Part shown: positions 3,972 to 5,863 of the stretch, piece after piece
How the letters are laid out: each line of letters begins with the position of its first letter
Numbering within the stretch: position 1 is the stretch's first letter
Source: Oscillospiraceae bacterium
GTDB taxonomy: Bacteria > Bacillota_A > Clostridia > Oscillospirales > Oscillospiraceae
Length of the DNA stretch: 5,863 bases
Assembly (NCBI GenBank): GCA_017936985.1
Contig: JAGBEM010000034.1
Coordinates: 1 to 5,863 of the forward strand
Direction of reading: 5' to 3'
Translations under genes and position numbers: made by a program
Notes under the pieces: model-generated
What the model saw: only the letters and a program-made list of their open reading frames with translations
Told to the model about the DNA's origin: nothing
The model's database searches: none

Positions 3972-5408
3972 ATGGAAAACGGAACGAAGTTAAAACGAGT
4001 TCTCGGCTTTGGCGCAACTTATGGTGCTGCCATGGGCCTGGTGGTTTCCGGTACTGCAATGTTCTCCGTGACTCAGGTTGCAGGTCAGGCAAGCCACGCT
4101 GTTTGGATCACCGCTCTGATCGGTCTGATCCCCATCGTCTGCGCGGCTCTGGCCTTCTCTGAGCTGAGCGCCATGCTGCCCGGCGGTGGTATGATCTCCG
4201 ACTACACCAACCCCGCTCTGGGCCGTTTCTGGGGCACCCTGGCTGTTCTGGGTACTTACGTTCTGCTGGCTGCAGCTGACGGCTCTACCCAGATGGCAAT
4301 GAGCGGTTACTCCCTGCAGGATATCACCGGTATCCCCGCAATCGTGACCTCTCTGGCATTCCTGGTGGCTTGCCTGCTGATCAACATCTTCGACGTTGGT
4401 ATCTATGGTAAGGTCGCAGGCGTCCTGCCCATCGGCATGATGATCGCTTACATGGTCCTGGCTATCCTGGGTGCTGCCGGCGTCGGTGAGAGCATGTACG
4501 GCGCTACTCCCGTTGGCAACGGTTTCCTGCCCGAAGGCGGCTGGGCTCCCGTGTTTGGCGCTGTCGGCTCCTCCATCTGGTGGTACATCGGCTTCGAGAA
4601 CTGCTGCCCCATGGCAGAAGAGACCAAGGAGCCTTACAAGGTCATTCCCCGCGCTCTGTTTGCGGCTCTGATCACCATCTATCTGATCGACATCGTCTTC
4701 TCCTATGCTGCTCTGAAGTATACCGACATCAACATCCTGCTGACCTCCGGTATCTCCCATATTGAGGGCTCCAAGGCTATGATGGGCACCTTCGGTGCTG
4801 CGATCATGGGCGCTATCACCATCCTGGCATCCTTCACCACTGCCAACTCCCAGCTGGCTGCTCTGCCCCGTATGTTCTACGGCCTGGCACGTCAGGATCA
4901 GCTGCCCAAGGCCTTCGGTGTCATCCATCCCAAGTACAGAGTTCCCATTTGGGGCACCATCGTCTGCTTCCTGCTGATGTTCGTCTGCACCATCTACATC
5001 TGCGCTCAGGGCGGCACCGCTGATATCATGAACATGTTCATCAACATCGTCTGCGTGGCGTGGCTGGGCTGCTACATCCTGGCAATGGTGGACGTTCTGA
5101 TCCTGCGCAAGAAGTATCCCGACTTCCCCCGCCTGTTCAAGGTCCCCGCACCCAAGATCACCTTCACCATCGGTATCATTGGTTCTCTGTATGCGATCTA
5201 CACCATCAGCAGCTACATCCTGATCACGCTGGCATGGCTGGCAATCGTCGTGGTCTTCATCATCGTTTGGAACAAGGCTCACAAGCGCCCCATCAACGAG
5301 GTCTCCAAGCTGGAGGACGCTGTTATCATGATCCGCGAGCGTACCGAGTATCTGCCCGTTTGGGACGAGGCTGTTGTTGAGTGGCTGCAGAAGAGAAACG
5401 CTCTGTAA
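3972..5408 (+). CDS. APC-superfamily amino acid permease
   Basis: A 478-residue integral membrane transporter with about 12 hydrophobic segments, the standard size and topology of amino acid-polyamine-organocation permeases. Recognisable features are the glycine-rich TM1 (GFGATYGAAMGLVVSGTAMF, about 12-31), the post-TM6 signature EETKEPYKVIPRAL (226-239) and the RMFYGLARQDQLPKAF block (310-325) followed by HPKYRVPIWG. The last 45-50 residues form a charged cytoplasmic tail. It probably imports an amino acid or amine by proton or sodium coupling or by exchange; the substrate cannot be read from the sequence. I chose the ATG at 3972 because MENGTKLKRVLGFG is a normal APC N-terminus. AAAGGA ends 12 bases upstream, which is slightly long. 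The ATG at 3909 would add 21 basic residues encoded across a hairpin. After the first dozen codons, Leu is nearly always CTG and Pro CCC, suggesting strong expression. Confidence 0.93.
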   Translation: MENGTKLKRVLGFGATYGAAMGLVVSGTAMFSVTQVAGQASHAVWITALIGLIPIVCAALAFSELSAMLPGGGMISDYTNPALGRFWGTLAVLGTYVLLAAADGSTQMAMSGYSLQDITGIPAIVTSLAFLVACLLINIFDVGIYGKVAGVLPIGMMIAYMVLAILGAAGVGESMYGATPVGNGFLPEGGWAPVFGAVGSSIWWYIGFENCCPMAEETKEPYKVIPRALFAALITIYLIDIVFSYAALKYTDINILLTSGISHIEGSKAMMGTFGAAIMGAITILASFTTANSQLAALPRMFYGLARQDQLPKAFGVIHPKYRVPIWGTIVCFLLMFVCTIYICAQGGTADIMNMFINIVCVAWLGCYILAMVDVLILRKKYPDFPRLFKVPAPKITFTIGIIGSLYAIYTISSYILITLAWLAIVVVFIIVWNKAHKRPINEVSKLEDAVIMIRERTEYLPVWDEAVVEWLQKRNAL

Positions 5409-5436
5409 TTTTATCGAACCAATTTTAAAAGTAGGG

Positions 5437-5457
5437 CATAGGCGTGAAAACGCCATG
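5437..5457 (+). other. Hairpin with GAAA tetraloop after the permease gene
   Basis: GGCGT (5441-5445) pairs with ACGCC (5450-5454) around a GAAA loop of the GNRA type. CAT (5437-5439) and ATG (5455-5457) extend the stem past one bulged A. The following bases (TTGTGTGCATT) are only weakly U-rich, so termination is possible but not convincing. It occupies the 60-base gap before the next gene, just upstream of that gene's start. Confidence 0.5.
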
Positions 5458-5468
5458 TTGTGTGCATT

Positions 5469-5863
5469 ATGAAACGAGAAAGAATCAGAAACGCAAATAA
5501 AGCAAGACACAGCTTTGTGACCCGGAAGGCCGAGGTAAAGATCAGCGCACTGGCAAATTTCTTCCGGGATGCCGCCGGTGATCGCTGGGAGAAGACGGAG
5601 GCAGGTGTCCTTCAGAGAAAAGTGTTTTTCTCCGGGTTCCAGTATCTGAAGTCCCTTCAGCTGATCTACAACTGGGAAAACCGTTTCACAGCGGTCAACT
5701 ACAATTTGCAGATGGTGAGCGCGATCCCGACGGATCCCTCCCGTTTTGAGGAAACGCACGACTGTCTTCTCACTTTAAAATGCACGCAGCGCGGCTTGAA
5801 GGGGGAGCGGAAGTACACTTGGGAATGCAAGCAGTGGGGTGCGGATGACGCCCAGCTGGCCGC
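5469..5863 (+). CDS. Hypothetical protein (3' partial), unrecognised
   Basis: An open frame of 131 codons runs off the right edge without a stop; an in-frame TGA at 5445-5447 limits it upstream. I do not recognise the family. The N-terminus is strongly basic (MKRERIRNANKARHSFVTRK), followed by a mixed, aromatic-rich soluble region with several Trp and Tyr and no membrane segment or signal peptide in the visible part. Codon choice looks like real coding sequence. No Shine-Dalgarno precedes the ATG at 5469; the GTG at 5460 is an alternative with no better site. A hairpin ends 12 bases before the ATG. The gene follows the permease on the same strand and may belong to the operon or be a separate unit. 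The frame is fairly sure, the start is not. Confidence 0.6.
   Translation, partial: MKRERIRNANKARHSFVTRKAEVKISALANFFRDAAGDRWEKTEAGVLQRKVFFSGFQYLKSLQLIYNWENRFTAVNYNLQMVSAIPTDPSRFEETHDCLLTLKCTQRGLKGERKYTWECKQWGADDAQLA

Noticed and set aside
3990..5759. A 589-codon open frame on the minus strand across the permease gene.
   Set aside because: Its product is a Gln/Asp/Gly/His-rich chain without family motifs, as expected from the reverse complement of a strongly codon-biased gene. The plus strand encodes a clear APC permease.
1..5863. CRISPR arrays, tRNA or rRNA genes, insertion sequences, phage or toxin-antitoxin genes.
   Set aside because: No regularly spaced direct repeats, tRNA-like cloverleaf, transposase motifs or terminal inverted repeats were seen.

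Overview
The window reads as chromosomal DNA from a gut-type Clostridia bacterium, most likely a member of the Oscillospiraceae or a close relative. The grounds are the DUF2812 protein, the CmpB-type membrane protein, a small DUF6774-like protein, strong AGGAGG ribosome binding sites, and a moderately GC-rich, CTG/CCC/ATC-biased codon usage. This is inferred from gene families and composition; no marker gene is present, so the genus is open.

Left third (1-2040). The window opens inside a DUF2812 membrane protein gene (+, 5' end missing). It converges on a gene for a CmpB-like (PF06541) membrane protein (-), and the two stop codons share the bases TTAA. Upstream of the CmpB-like gene lie two overlapping, mutually exclusive inverted repeats. 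A small ORF (+, about 61 aa, TTG start) follows and ends at a strong hairpin that can terminate transcription from both sides.

Middle (2043-3395). A minus-strand gene encodes a seven-helix membrane protein with a C-terminal LuxR-type DNA-binding domain. A 390-bp AT-rich divergent intergenic region separates it from the next operon. That region holds three perfect 9-bp-arm inverted repeats, a near-consensus sigma-A promoter (TTGAAA, 17 bp, TATAAA) and a leader of about 120 nt.

Right half (3396-5863). A plus-strand operon encodes a YbhB/YbcL (PEBP) family protein, an APC-superfamily amino acid permease with strong codon bias, and the first 131 codons of an unrecognised protein that runs off the edge. 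Hairpins sit in both intercistronic gaps.

The likeliest functional unit is the divergent set: membrane LuxR regulator facing PEBP and permease. A plausible reading is that the regulator senses a small molecule at the membrane, binds the palindromes upstream of the promoter and switches on uptake of an amino acid or amine. The layout and sites are seen directly; the regulatory link and substrate are inference.
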